The notes: generated by a model not told the origin, from the sequence alone. DNA of 64,000 nucleotides from Pithys albifrons albifrons (GCF_047495875.1 NC_092461.1:88420931-88484930); one strand, 5' to 3'. Counted from the stretch's first letter, positions 38,146 through 51,425 are shown. Program-made: numbers and translations.

Positions 38146-41100
38146 AAATAATTGGTAATAATGACATAATGGGCTGTCACCAAGACTTTCTAGTAACTTG
38201 TATCTCAACATTTTCAGGTCTACATTAGAGCTTGTAAATAAAATCAGCAAAACAGATATCTGGCCTCACTTAATCAAGAGTAATTTGAGATATCTATCAC
38301 TGAGTATTTTGCAGTATGCTCAGTTTCTTACATTGAAATATTTTCTTTTTATATAAATATTTCAGTTATTTGAAGAAAATTTTACTTATTAGGCTTGTGT
38401 CATGTGGACTCAGCTGAGATGGAAAAGATATGAAACTTGGCTCAGATTAATATACATTGTGCGCAAGTCCAATAGGAAACTAATAGCTGGTTAACACAAC
38501 ATTTAATGGGATAGTAACAGATCTCAATCTTACACGTTATTTTATTCAGGTAGTACAGGAAATTCAGCTTGTATCTCCCATGTCTTATAAAGACTTTCAA
38601 ATTATTCTATTTCCCATCAATATGATTAATGGAAAGTGTTTCCTGCTTACAGAAATACTCCAAGATATAAATTACTGCATTAACAATTTTAGTTATTATT
38701 CACAAGCAAATAGTTAGGCTATTTGGTCTCATTAAATATATTAATTTCTTATTAGTTCAGACCCAACACAGTAAAGAATTTAATCTGCTCAAAGCTACCA
38801 CAGAAAACTGTGGTACTATAATACAATGGACTCAATCCTATATTATTTTCTGGTTTGCATATCCAAAGCTTCTTGAGGAGAATAACCAAATTTCTATTGA
38901 ATGATTTTCAGGTCATCAATGGCAATATCCTAGTCTTTCATAACACCAACATTGTATCTAATTCTGTAGACCCAGAATCATTGTCATTAATGACATATTA
39001 CAGTTGAAGTTCATTATTAAGATTTTAAACTTCAAAGCTTAACACTGCCATTTCACTTGCCCAGACTGTATTATACAGGTCTTGCAATCTTTAACCTAGA
39101 ACATGATATGCCCTTATGTCCATGTGCTCTTAGCAATATAACCTTACTCTGACAATAGCAAAGAAGGAAGAAAAGGGCAATAAGCCTTGAAATATACGTG
39201 GTAAAGTTTTAGAATGAGGAACAAAAATTAAAGTTTCCACATTGCATTAAAACTCAGCTGGGAGGTTTTGCAAGTCCAGACTCACAAATTTCACACACAT
39301 TCCAACAGTTTAGCACTTTTATCTCACACCTGATCTTTCATCAGAGCTTTTGCACACACAAAAGTAAGTGATGTATCCCAGTAATGAACTGTACTTTAGA
39401 CTAATGTGAAAGTTTATGGACTAAGGAATTTTATGACCTCGTGGGAACCTACCCACTGTATGTTACATGTTCTACCCTGAAATCAAAAAATATTCCTATT
39501 TCTTCAAATCTGTGAGGCATTAATAATAAATAACTAGTAGGTGCACGTTTTCAGAAGAGCATATGCAGAAAGAAAAATGATTATATTAAACATCAGCTAT
39601 GGGAATTTCAGTACATATACAGAGTTCTGATTACTTTAATCATAATTTAGAAAATTAAATTACATAAACATAGAGGACTTAGAAGCAAATTTTGGCATAA
39701 CTGAAGAGTTCTTATACATGTTTGACAGTCATATTCTCACCTTGAATAGCATTCAAAACACATCTATATTGGCCATGCTTGCTTTGCCCTTTACTGGTGT
39801 TTACTTCAAAAGAATAAAAATTTGTTTTTAGCAAACATTCTGTTCCTTTTCTTTCTTATTTTTCTTTTTTCAAAACCCTTATACAGAATTTCCCTACCTC
39901 ATTGTCATTTTTCTTTGATGTTAAAACTTGTCCATTGGTATTTTATTCTTTTACTGCATATGCAAGTGGTTTTTATTTTAAAAATTATTCTTTGCTATAT
40001 AACTACAAGAGTCAGTGCTGAGACATTTTCACATAAAATTTCTCATACACTTCAAACTGGAAAACATTAATAGTCCATGTCTATTGTGGCCTTCAGCAAC
40101 TCTTACAGGAGGTCATACAGAACTGCATGACAGCTATGAAATTATGCTGTATCATTAATAAATAACTTACCATAAATGTCAAAATCCCTTAGCTTCTAAA
40201 GACTGCTTTAGTAATTATGTTTCATTTAATCTTAAAACAGTGACATTTTGCCCTTTCCTTCTTTCCTGTACTCCATTTGGTGGAATATCTCCTATTTATC
40301 AGCAATTTATTATGAATGAGACTACAGAGGTTTAAAATTGTTGATGCAAATCGAGTTACTCGATAGCTTCAGAGTAGAAAATACGCTAGTATTTTTTAAT
40401 TCTAATTGCCTAGTACTTTCTCTAGAATAACTTGCAACTTGAAACACAATTCTATCATTAGCATAATATCATAATAATGTTCCTATTTAATTACAATTCA
40501 TTTGAATGAATAATCATCCATTTCATGTTTTAAAATAATAGAAACACTTCAAAAACTGCAGTGTTCTATCTGCCTATCAATTCATTAGTGCTAATTCTTC
40601 TATTAGGTCATTTTTTACTACTTTTGAAACCTCTGTGATAGACTAACAAAAAGTAAATTTGTTGCATGTCTAGAGATGATGCAAAGAGATCTCTTAAGAG
40701 CAATTAATCCAAACTATTGGGCTTTTTCCAGCCTATGCCTCTAATAACTTCAGTTACTGGCATCATCCCAGTAAAACTGAGTCATCTTAAATCTGAAGGA
40801 TATCAACTGCATTTTTATAGCCATGTTAAAAATGTAGGACTCTTTAGCCAAATACAGCATTATTTCAATTGAATCTTCCCTAATTTCATTAAATGATAGA
40901 AGAGCAGAACATAGAATACTAACTCAGAGAAATGAAGGAAAAATGTCAGGATCAAATGTTTCATACTTTTCATTCAAACTGTCACTCCTCTCTCATCTTA
41001 AATGTCTGCATCTATGCTTGTTACTTGTTACTCCATATGCCTACACAGGCAAGTAATAAAGAGCATTTTGCAAGTCAGCACCTTTTCCCCTACACTCCCT

Positions 41101-42671
41101 TTCCATCAGGTCCTTCTCTCTTCTATATGTTCACCCCCTTCGTCACCACATCTGTGGTGTGACAGGCAACAGGGCACTGTCAGCAAGTTTCCTGCTAAGA
41201 GATAATGCTCTTTGCAGCCTTATTTTGAAAGCCAGGCACAAAGTCTATTCATAGCAAAAGTTTACCACTGTGACTAAGGAAATAAAGGATCACATTTTAT
41301 TTTTTTATCCAAAAACTTATGCATTTGGGGGAGAATATCAGATAATGGTGAAAAAACTCTCTCTTAATAAGAGATTCAAGCCCAAATCTAAAATCTTATC
41401 ATCTTGCTAAAAGTAACTCTCCTTGAACAGAATAGAGGCCAGCAGCCTGACTGTTATTCAAGCAGCTTCCAAAACCTACAGTGAAAAAGGCACATATCTG
41501 CTACATGTTTCAAAACCATTAAAAACCCAAACAAAAAACTCCAACAAATAGTTGGTAATAAAATCTTTCCCTGCTGCTGGTAAATGTGACTTCAATGCTC
41601 ACCCTCTCAAATCCTTTTGCTGCAAGAATGTATTTTCTTCAAAAATTAAAAATTGAAGTTATTAACGGGTGAACAGGTGGAAAATCAAAGCACTATATAT
41701 AAATGAACTATTTAGGGCCTTAATCATTTTATGTTATTTTATTGAGAATTTCTCATTCACACAACAAAGGCTGTGGTAGTACAAAACATCTTGTAGTGCA
41801 TTCTCCACTATTAATCCAGAATATGTCCAAGTTGTAGCCATTAGCATAAACTCTTTTTATAAATCTACCAATTCCATATGGCTTCTATAGAGGAATAATG
41901 GCCTTCCCCTGAACATCATGAAAAAGCTTTAATCAGCTTCTGGAAGTTATCATACATTTATTCCTCTAGAATGTTTTTATTAGAGGCAAGATTTCTCCCA
42001 TCATCATCTTTTTTCTGGACAGGAAAATTCTTCATGAACAATTTCTTTACTAGTAGAACCTTGCTTATTATGCCTGTGTGACATGTAAGGACAAGCAGAG
42101 CTGTTTGTTTGGTTATTGATCTTTGCTCTATTTCATCAACATAATTAATTTGGTTGCTTTTTTCTCCATACATATTCATTTCCAAGCAAAAGTTGCTCTG
42201 GGTTTCTTACTCATTGTCTCCTGTTCTCACCCTCTCTTTTGCTACACTGTTATTTTAAAGGCAAATTACTGATAGTTCAGTAAATTTAAATAATGGTAAT
42301 GGAATAAACAGCTCTTTTAAAGGAATTGAAAGAATAGAAAATATCTGCTAGAATATGAGGCCATTCTACACTTTCAGAGATATAAAACAAGATGAAAAGA
42401 TAAACTAAAGCATGATGGCAAATGGCTGATGTGTTAGAAATATCCAAATAAGCCTCAAAATTCCTCCTCCTGGTTCTTCAGTCTATTAGCTTCCCTTTGC
42501 ATAGATTCTGGCAAAGCAAAATCTAGTCTAGATCTAACTGCAGCCAATACAACTGTTCTCTTTCTGATTTTTTAGCTAAACTAGAACAACAAAGTTCTGG
42601 ACTAAATCAATATTTTTTTGTTGAAGGGACACCTGGATGTTAATCTCTCCTGTTCCATGTAAGACTAACTT

Positions 42672-42800
42672 AAAAATTGGATCAGGTTGCTCAAAGCCTC
42701 ACCCTATCAACATTTGAAGTTCTCCAAACAGAATGTAACAACTTTCCTGCAGAAATTAATTGTTCTACTGCTTAACTAATGTCATTGAAAAATAAAGGTA
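42672..42800 (-). mobile_element. Degenerate CR1 fragment
   Basis: The plus strand reads GGATCAGGTTGCTCAAAGCC, then TTGAAGTTCTCC, GTAACAACTTTCCTG and GTTCTACTGCTTAACTAATG. This follows reversed CR1 (GACCAGGTTGCTCAAAGCCC, CTTGAACACTTCC, ATCCACAACTTCTCTGG, GTTCCAGTGCCTCACCA). The 3' end with the terminal repeats is not recognisable. Confidence 0.65.
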
Positions 42801-44677
42801 TGGACCGTTTGGCTAGCTTTGGGCATAGTTTCTTAAATCAGGTGTTCAAGCAGTGTCTACTTTACCACAGATATTTTGGTACTTATTATTTTGGTGGATA
42901 AATAAGAGTGTGAACCCAGTGACCTCTGGAAATAAACCATTGCAATAGAGCAAATGGTGAGAGAAAAAACAAAAAAATTATATACAAAAGAAATATAACA
43001 GTAGAGTAGGAAAGTAAAAACAGCAAAGAAAGAAATACCACTGTTCTGGTAGGCTGAATATGTACAGAACAATTTTGTTACTGTGTAAGAGAAAAAAAAA
43101 AAGCAACTGAAATACATAGATCCTACTCTGCAGCAAAATTGTGGGGTTTTTCATGTGGAAACTTCCTAGAGCTTGCTTTTATATTCAGGATATTGTACAC
43201 ATGTTGGAACAACTGTTGTAATCCACTGTTTGAATGTATTTCCCTACACGGGGTGGGGGGGGCGCATTCTTACCCAAATTTTTTTCTGACCAATTACAGG
43301 TCCTTCCCCTGGTGAATGATGTCACACTCCCTACCAACCCAGTCACAAAACTCAACATTTATTTCTTCAAACCCTAATTTTGGACCTCATCTTTTGTGAT
43401 CAAACTCATTTGATTCCAATATTTATCTTTAACCTACAGGAAGAAGTAACCTGACAGAAGACAAATTTAAGTCTCTATCTTTAGAAGTTAATTATAATGC
43501 ATGGCATTCAAAGTAGCCAAATAGTGACTCCTCTCTCTGCATACATATTGTACCTTTCCAAGATGAGTGAGTATCTCTTTTGACAGCTTTGACAACTCTG
43601 ATTTTCTCTCTGCTGGCTGTTCAGAGATGCGAAATCAAATCCAGCTGATCACATTCTCCTTTGTTGTGCTGTTGACTCTAATACTTTGTATGTTTTTGCT
43701 AAATTTGACTTCAAAAGATAATGACATTGTATGCATGAAAAGCTTCTACAAAGCTTCCCTCATGTGTCTTTCTTGAAGATCAAATCAAACTGTAGGCATT
43801 AGTATTATGAGTTTGATATATACTACTTGCAAGAAATGATGGAAGAAAATCACTGCTTCACTGTAGCAGCATTTTCCCTTTTAAGAAAAGCCAGTAGGTC
43901 TGTTGTTCAAATGAGCATAGTTTCTTTTAAGATTGAAATGCCAAACAAAATCTAAAATAAAAGTACAGGCATCATGACAGGGCCATGCATTAGCAGAAAC
44001 CCACAGGTTCTAACCAATCTTACTTTTCGTAGAATTTGCCTTTCATGTAGCCACTATTCTATCTGTATTTCCATAGATACCACTGCAACCTGCAGTTCTT
44101 CCTAGTTTTTCAAAACAAGAAACAGCAATGTATACATTACTTTTTTCCTCCTGAATTCAGACCCAGCAACAACTAAAAATTACTAAGAGAAGGGCAAAAT
44201 AGTGAAGATATAGGTACTTGGATTCCTGCAAGGAAAAGATTAATTTGATTTTTGGTTAAAAAACCCCCCAACAAACAAAAACCACAAAAAAATCAACAAA
44301 CCTGCTTTTATTTTTCTCATAATTGTGTTTCTCCTACCATTCATCACTTCACATTTCTAATCTGCAACATTAATGTTACAACACGGAGGAGTGAATTACA
44401 AAACATATATTTCACTGCATTTGGTAAACTATTCATGTTGCAAGTGCAAATTATTTTTTTAGTAGGGACATTTGAGGTAGGATACCACTTCTATTGACAG
44501 AAAATATCTGCCATAATTATTAGATACAAGGGAAAGTATAAAGGTTTTTAATATACCTATTTGTGACATCCCACCCTTAAGGAGAAAGAAGCATCCAAGA
44601 TTTGCAGATGCTTGTGGTTGAAAGGTACAATGTAAGCCAGAAAGTCTGCAAAAGCTTACAAAATTTTATTAGTAATT
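42801..44677. other. Non-coding, unassigned
   Basis: No gene or repeat family recognised. A short G-rich block (four then eight G, separated by T) lies at 43250-43262. An A/C-rich patch lies at 44260-44300. Confidence 0.5.
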
Positions 44678-44683
44678 TACACA
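44678..44683. repeat. Target-site duplication, left copy
   Basis: TACACA directly before the LTR TG. The identical hexamer follows the LTR end at 45333-45338. Confidence 0.9.
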
Positions 44684-45076
44684 TGTTGGGATAGACCCGG
44701 ACTTTGTGAAATGGACAAAGATGGGTAGATGACGAGGCCGAGGAGCCTGGTCCCAGGAATGTTAATGTTTTGCACCAAATTTAATGTTTCCCCTGTTTAA
44801 TAAACGTAATGTTACCAGGTCTACCCATTATATTTCCCCTGTAGTAGTCCCTATCCAAGTTCTTCTTCCCATAAACCCCTAGGATTTTCCCACCAACCCT
44901 ATCCTGATTGGCCCCAGTTTGATGCATTGCAGTAGTTCTCCTTATATGGTTATGTTCAGATCCCTGTTTCCCATTGGTCCTTCCCTTGTTCCTCCCCTCT
45001 GCAGATGCTTGGACCAATGGGATGCTTCTCTACTCCCCTTTCTCCTCCCAAGTTCTGGAAACCTCCCTCGACCCCT

Positions 45077-45082
45077 TTATAA
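45077..45082 (+). promoter_or_regulatory. LTR core promoter
   Basis: TTATAA, within CCCTTTATAAGCCAGGC, 59 bp downstream of the last CCAAT box and about 13 bp upstream of AGTAAA. It would drive transcription to the right, out of the LTR, if still active. Confidence 0.65.
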
Positions 45083-45146
45083 GCCAGGCACCCCAGTAAA
45101 CCTTGCTTATTCTGTTGCCACCCGGCCTCAAGTGTGGTCCTTCCTT

Positions 45147-45178
45147 GGGGGGCTGCACTGGGCTGGGTGGGGGGGGGG
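45147..45178 (+). repeat. G-quadruplex-type motif in LTR
   Basis: G runs of 6, 3, 3 and about 10 with short spacers (CTGCACT, CT, T), just downstream of the polyadenylation-like signal. Confidence 0.75.
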
Positions 45179-45338
45179 AGCCATCTCAGGCTTTGAGAGG
45201 TGGCCTAAAAGAGCTGACATTGCTTTAAGCCTGTGGCCACCGTGCCTCTTGAAGCAGAAGACCCGCGCTCCTATTTTAGGAGCATTCACCATCCACCGAT
45301 ATCTGGTACCAATATCGGTGAGTTCACCGACATACACA

Positions 45339-48158
45339 ATTGGCATGGAAATTGGTATATTAGTCCCTGATGCTCCTGTATAAGCACACAGCTGTGGGTT
45401 TTGGATAGTATCTTCTAGGCTTCCTAATTATTCCAGTCAAATCAGTTTATCGATACGGAAGGAAAAATTGAAGGAAAGAGGGAAGGATGAAGACAGAAAA
45501 GGAAAAGGGAAATTCATGCAACTGTGCCTCCTACAAAGCTTTCAGAGTCACTGCAGGAGGAATGGAGAGCTCTGAAAAAGTGTATGATGCACACAAGTAG
45601 AAGGGCTATTCAAAGATTCATAACATTTCTGTCCATTCAGACATGGGGACTACTGAAATAATGTTCAGTGGAAAAGAACACTGGATGTGTCATATCCATC
45701 ACAAAATGTAGAACAGTAATAACTTCATATAGTCCTGATCAAAAATAAACAGGGAATAATTGTATCCTATAATTGTCTTTACTGGTTTATCTTGCAATAT
45801 GAAAGCAGGATGAGTGCCTGAAGAACAGTTAATGGGCTAAAAAACTGGTTAAAGGTACTTTAGAAAGAGTAAAAGGCTGCCCAGCAATTAAATGCTTAGA
45901 AAATAATGAAGAAAAAAGAGATGAGTGCAGTCTTAGGAGCTAGAGATTTAAATTCTCAACCTATTACTGTTTTCTCTCACATGATTTTACCACTGAAAAC
46001 AGAAGACAGCAATAGTGTCTTCTATTCAGTTGTGGAAAAACAAAAGCTTGTAACAGTTGAGTCAGACATCCTATTGCAAAAGAAGTCCAGTCAAAATACA
46101 AAGAATGTGATAATGTTTTATGATCATCAACAGACTTTCTAAGAGCTCATCTGTGTGGCACAAATTAATCCTACTTTCACAAACTTCCATTGTTCTTACA
46201 ATTTTGAGAACAAACCAAGAAAGCTCACCTGCCATGAGACTTCCATCTCTGAAATTGCTGCCAAAGGAAACCAATAGTGACACCTCCCTGTTATCATTGA
46301 TGACAAAGCCAAGGGTCCCCCTATAAAATAACTACAAGCCATGTACATTGCTACAGAATGGCAATTCTTGCAGAATCCTGCTGCACATTATAGACAAGTT
46401 GTGGATTTTTGCAAGTTTCTCCACTTTTGTCAGTGCTAATTTCAGTTGAAACAGCATTAGACCTACAGGAAGGGCTTGCAGAACTCTCATACATCAATAC
46501 CTCACAGTTTATCTTGGCTCTGATTAACCCTTCAGAATGTTGCTATTGTTTTTTTTTTCTGTCCACTTTTCCTTCCGTGCACATTCTTGGTTTCTGCTAA
46601 GAGTTCAAAACTTCTATGAAACCAGAGCTACAATTATAGAATTGCCCAAGATGACTCTATTGTTGAGAGCTCAACAGTATAATAAAATAGTAACAAACCA
46701 TGCAATTTATGTTCACATATATTTATATTCAGCAGTCTATGCTGATTTGTGCTCCGTATATTTCCTGTCTAAAATGAGCAAAGTAGCTCAAGTAGATTAA
46801 AACTGGAATTAAATTGCCCAGCCAACTGTAGTACATTCCTGACATGGTGAACACAAAAATAGTTGTTTCCAGAAGGTGTTGAAACAATGAAAAAGAAATC
46901 CAGTCATCTTATCTCCTGGTAACATTGTGAAAAAATAATTCCTAATCTGTGCAAAAAGATTCAATTTCTTGCCTCTGATGTCATTCATGACAGCTTCCTA
47001 TGCCCATCTAAAGACTGAAAACTTACCCTTCTCACCATCCTCCTTTTCAAAACTTCATATTTCAGAAGTATCTGGGGGGTGAAGAAAGAAAAGAAAAACA
47101 AACAAAAAACAAAACAAAACAAAACAACAAAAACCCAATAAAAACCCCCACACATTTGGAGCCAGTACAACTACATGAAATTTAGACCTTTTATGAATAA
47201 ATAAAGTTTATGTTGAAAGGACATTATAGAATGCTTTTTCCCAGTGTCCATCCTCTGAATTATTCTATAAATACATGTAATATCTTTTAATGTTTGTTGA
47301 AGCATACTCTACTTAATATTAAGAAAACTTTATTTTAATTAAACTCCATCCCCCAATACTAGATCTTCCATACTGTATTTGCAGTCTCTTTCAATTAATT
47401 ATTTTAAAAGAAATCAGTACTATGATTTCTCATTATAAAGCATAAAATTCTGTCTCTGCAAGGTTGCCTTACTCCCTGAGAGCACTCAAAGTTTGTCCTT
47501 TAAAACACAGATCATTGCCACTCATATCTGATAGAAAGATTGGTTTCAGCCACCAAAATAAATATACTTTTCTCCTACTTTAACTCCTCTGTGTTCCCAA
47601 AGAAGAAAAATTAAGTTCCAAACAACACTGGTCACCAGAACCAAAACCTCTTCTACAGATCACTGGAAAATCCTCTCCAAACATAGTCTTCATTTCAGAT
47701 ATAAGACCAACAGAATGACCAAACTCCTGAATAGTCCTAGATTAATTAAATTTTAATCACCTCCACCTCCATGTACAAACTGCTTAGTATACCACTGAGG
47801 TGGCAGAGCTGAAACTTCCCAGACAAAGGCAATGATACACCTCAAAATTCCTACTCTGCAGAGCAAACTGTTACTGAAGAAGAAGCTATTGTTGTCTTCC
47901 TCTCCTTCAGCTGACTACAATCACTATCTCTGATTCTGGTGTTAATGGCATGCTGGTGATGTTTCGCATCCCAAAAATAACTTAAAAGAAAACCAGTATT
48001 TCTGGGTACCAATTAGACTAAGGAATAACTATGCATCACTGCTGAGATTGAAGCTGTTCTGCAAATGTTTATAGAAACAGCACTTGGAACCTGTGAAACT
48101 ACTAGTATCCAGCATTAAATGCCAGCTAAAAAAACTTTTCCTAAAATTTGGTTTGCAG
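45339..48158. other. Non-coding with an A-rich block
   Basis: No gene recognised. A-rich simple sequence at 47083-47155 includes AAAAC repeats at about 47108-47127. Confidence 0.5.
47083..47155 (+). repeat. A-rich low-complexity tract with (AAAAC)n
   Basis: Purine/A-rich sequence with four or so AAAAC units. It could be the worn tail of a retroposon, but no body is recognisable next to it. Confidence 0.85.
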
Positions 48159-48733
48159 TGATGCCAAAGGAGTTTTTGTTCTGATTTTCACATTTTGTAG
48201 ATTTTAGGAACACAGTAGTTGTAGATTTTTAGAGGGTTAATATTTCTAACAGTTTAATGCCTTTCTATCACTACCCCTGTCCCAGAACAGGGAGCCCAAA
48301 TTCCTTTAGTTAATTAATCTTGTTTAGACTCCTTTCCAAGGTAAAGAGCTGAAGGATATCAGAAGACCTACAGAATGAAACATAAGCATAGGTCAGAGTG
48401 ACCCAAAAGCCAGAACTGGATGAACTCCAAGAGATCTTTGTGTGCCTGAGGAAGAAGAGTTGATGAAGACAGAGGGTCTTGAGGACCCCAGACCCAATTC
48501 CAGGGGGTGGAACAGGGATGGGACTGGGGCTGGACTGAGAAATGTGTAAAGCAATGATTGGAGGGATCTTATTATAAAAGCCATGGAAACAAGAACTGAG
48601 ACACATGCATGTCATCCTGTATTCCTGTGGGCTGTAGGCCCTGTGTTATTAAAGGACCTTTACTTTTTATCTTACCCTACACTAACGTGGCTCGAAGTCC
48701 TGTTTTTGGGGGGAAGGGTCATTCACGGCATCA
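48159..48733 (+). mobile_element. Solo LTR, family A copy 2
   Basis: Second copy of the 18.0-kb LTR, 575 bp, same orientation. It starts TGATGCC and ends GGCATCA, a perfect 7-bp terminal inverted repeat, which sets both ends. It keeps TATAAAA (48573-48579) and ATTAAA (48648-48653). The 3' half is closely similar to the first copy, while the 5' half (48210-48340) differs much more. No target-site duplication is legible, and flanks are unrelated to those at 18.0 kb, so the two are independent insertions. Confidence 0.9.
48573..48579 (+). promoter_or_regulatory. LTR TATA box (family A copy 2)
   Basis: TATAAAA, followed by the ATTAAA signal at 48648-48653, in the same arrangement as copy 1. Confidence 0.65.
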
Positions 48734-50891
48734 GGGGCAAAGGCATCTACATCTGATAAAAGTTCTAACCATTTATATTCTATAGCAGAAATCTGACTTG
48801 AAAGGAATGAATTATGTGTTATACACATAATGATGTATTTGGGAGAATATGTCTAGCTAGTGGACGTGAAGTGTACAGTGACTTGAAGATGGGATAACAT
48901 GGAGCAGGCTTTATACTACCTGTAAATAATAAACTTCCTTCATTAGGCAGTAATTCCAAGATATAGTAAATAGAACCTAAGTTATCACATCCCTTTCCAA
49001 AGAACATATTTATTTATATCATCTGATAAGTATGTATGCACAGTTTACAATGTCAGTGCTAAAAATTCACTGAAAAAATATATTTTAGATTTAGTATACA
49101 TGACTGTTCAAGCAATGTATTTAGAAATACGCGTATTTGCACCATTATCATTTGCATATATTTAACAAGTTTTTATGAGCTAATTAGTTGCATGACAATA
49201 TTGAGCATTTAACAACATTTACACGACCACAGAACTGTAAAAATACTGTTATCAAATAAATCCTTATTAATGGCAAGAAAATTATTTGTTACATATATCA
49301 TGAATATCTGCTTAGGAGATCTGATATAACATCCCCAGTCCGTATTTATCTTATTTGTACAACATTTCTTGTACTTGGAACTATGAAGGAAAACCAGAAC
49401 AGTATAAGAGAAATGTTTATAAGTCATTACCAAAATCCAGTTCCTACCAATGTCTGTCATTCATAAACAAATTTATAGCTCACTTGTGCTCAACCATGGA
49501 TTTATTTTATATGCTCTATCCTCTCAAGGTACATTGCAAAACGCATGTGTCTAGGAGAATGGTTCCTATGCTCTTACCCTTTATTCTTTGATTTTAATCC
49601 CTACACAGCACTTTTCCCCTCATTACAGAAAAACTTCTAAAATACAGGCAACATTAGAAAAGGAGATAATATAGTCCAGATATGCATTGCTAGGAATGTC
49701 AAACAAAAAAAAAATGAAAGTGTTAGGTAAAAATATGGAAAATTATATTTAGAGAAATAAATACATTTCTTTATATGTGACACCTTCATTGTCAAGGAAT
49801 CACCTTAATTTTTCTTGGAGGGTGGAGAAGGATGTAGAAGTGAGAGGTTCTTGAGTATATGCTTCATTTTAAATAGAGTCTTCTAAGGCCTTTTTAAAAT
49901 TATTAATTTTCCTCACAGCATGTTATTTTCTATCCTCATTTGTATCTTGCTTCTGTAAGTACATTCATACTTGCTTTGCTTTAAGCATGTGACTAATGGA
50001 ATTTTTTAGCTACTTAAACAGCTAAGAAAAGAGAAGGTAAAAGTCTGAAACTTACTAGACTGTCATGAAAAAGTTAATACAATGTCTATGGTGCTGAAAA
50101 AATACAATTAACTATTTAATATTAACATGGGCAGAGTAGCTCAGAGTTTCATTTCAATATTTCTTATTTCTAAATCAAATAAATATAATGGGTAAAAACA
50201 TGTCATGTAAACAATCAATAAACTATTATTTACTGTAGAAAAAGCATGGGTGCTGGTTCTGAAACTGATGTCCCACAAGTAACCTGTTGCCCTCTTCCAC
50301 TATTTAGGTGAAAGATCAAATAATGGACATTTCCAGGAAGCATAGATAGAGATCAATGAGTGAAATATTCGATACATTTTATAGTAATAGGGTTGCACTT
50401 GCACAGTGCATAACACTTCAGTGTTTTGTACTGCCCCAGAGCTTATTATCCAGTCTGGTCCCCTTCCTTTCTTTACTAAGAAACAGGGTGATTTGCACAA
50501 ACACCAATAGTAGCTATGCTAATTCCACATTGCAGCTAGAGGTAAGGTCTCAGTTACTCAACAATTGTATAATTCTGCTCCCAGAGTGCTGTCAGTACCT
50601 TGCTTTTCCTGGAACTGCCAGAACAAATGTGTAGCATCTACAATATAAACCTAATTTGTAGGTATAAACTCTGGAAACAGCTCTCAAACAAAACACAGCT
50701 CTACATAAATCGAATGAATTTTCTTACAGAGAACAAAAATTACCTCTAATTGCCAAACTTAAGTCTGTGACTTCAGAAAACTCAATACAATTATATGTAC
50801 AAGTGTTTTATAATACAGTCTTTGCACATATCAGAATGCAAAGAACAGCCTATCATAGCCAATGCTATTAAAATTAATTGGTAGCTTGTCT
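48734..50891. other. Non-coding, unassigned
   Basis: AT-rich DNA without recognisable gene or repeat. Confidence 0.5.
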
Positions 50892-51406
50892 TGTTTTGCA
50901 GAATAAAAACCCTATAATCCAGTGAGGTTATAGAGAGGCACGTTTATTCCAGGCCCAGGACACATGGGGGATAACTCCTCCAAAAACATGTGCACCTGGT
51001 TGAGCTAACAATGGGTTTATATGCAAGTAAGTTACACATATTTCTTTTTCTTTCATGCATAAACATTATTTTCTTAGAGAAGGCAGGGTTATTATAATGA
51101 GTCTCAGGAACTAATTTCCTTTTTCTCCGTCCCGTGTTGCTCCTTCTTGCGTCTGTGCTGTTCTTCTTGGTAATTCAGGGCGGGGGTCCTAGGTGGTCTT
51201 TTGGGATGAAGTAAGACATCTTCCTCCTGTGAACTTTTTACCTTTTGATCAGAACTGGTTCAAACCAGTCTTGTTGGCAACTGCGGCTGGTCTAATTGGA
51301 CTTGTCTTGTTCTTCTGACATGTTTTCTGATTTATCATGGGGTATCCTAGCTGATTTAATTGGACCAAGAAGCTCTGGGCCCCTTGGTATCACACCTTCA
51401 AGGACA
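50892..51406 (-). mobile_element. Probable solo LTR (minus)
   Basis: On the minus strand this has the layout of an LTR. It opens TGTCCTTGAAGGTG, carries CATATAAA (51016-51022) as a TATA box and AATAAA (50943-50948) as polyadenylation signal about 70 bp later, and ends TTCTGCAAAACA. G+C content is higher than in the flanks. I found no matching target-site duplication. The right edge could instead be at 51425 (plus strand ...GTTTTGCTACA), which would add 19 bp. The family is not recognised. Confidence 0.65.
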
Positions 51407-51425
51407 GTGAGTGAGTTTTGCTACA

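Larger units (their letters stand above)
32723..42671. other. About 10 kb repeat-poor non-coding stretch
   Basis: I recognise no LTR, CR1 or gene in this interval, the longest such run in the window. It holds a TTA/TTG microsatellite (34300-34360) and a pair of abutting hairpins (38106-38145). A cysteine-rich 69-codon frame at 37439-37648 has ten cysteines but no known family and is not called as a gene. Confidence 0.5.
44684..45332 (+). mobile_element. Solo LTR, 649 bp, with 6-bp target-site duplication
   Basis: The element starts TGTTGGGATAGACCCGGACT, ends GTTCACCGACA, and is flanked on both sides by TACACA (44678-44683 and 45333-45338). U3 carries three CCAAT-type boxes (44907-44911, 44973-44977 and, as CCAAT, 45014-45018) and a TTTATAA box (45077-45082). 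An AGTAAA polyadenylation-like signal follows only about 13 bp later (45095-45100). A 6-bp duplication and a polyadenylation signal crowded against the TATA box suggest a betaretrovirus-like (ERVK-type) origin with a short R region; this is inference. The region is clearly richer in G+C than its flanks. A 154-codon frame (44919-45383), the longest in the window, runs out of the LTR and is not a gene. Confidence 0.93.

Noticed and set aside
44919..45383. Longest open frame of the window, 154 codons, plus strand
   Set aside because: It lies inside the 44.7-kb LTR and runs out through its duplication. It exists because the LTR is G+C-rich, and shows no known domain.
18007..48733. A single provirus bounded by the two family A LTRs
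   Set aside because: The interval is 30 kb, has no retroviral genes, and contains independent CR1s and LTRs. The LTR flanks do not match.
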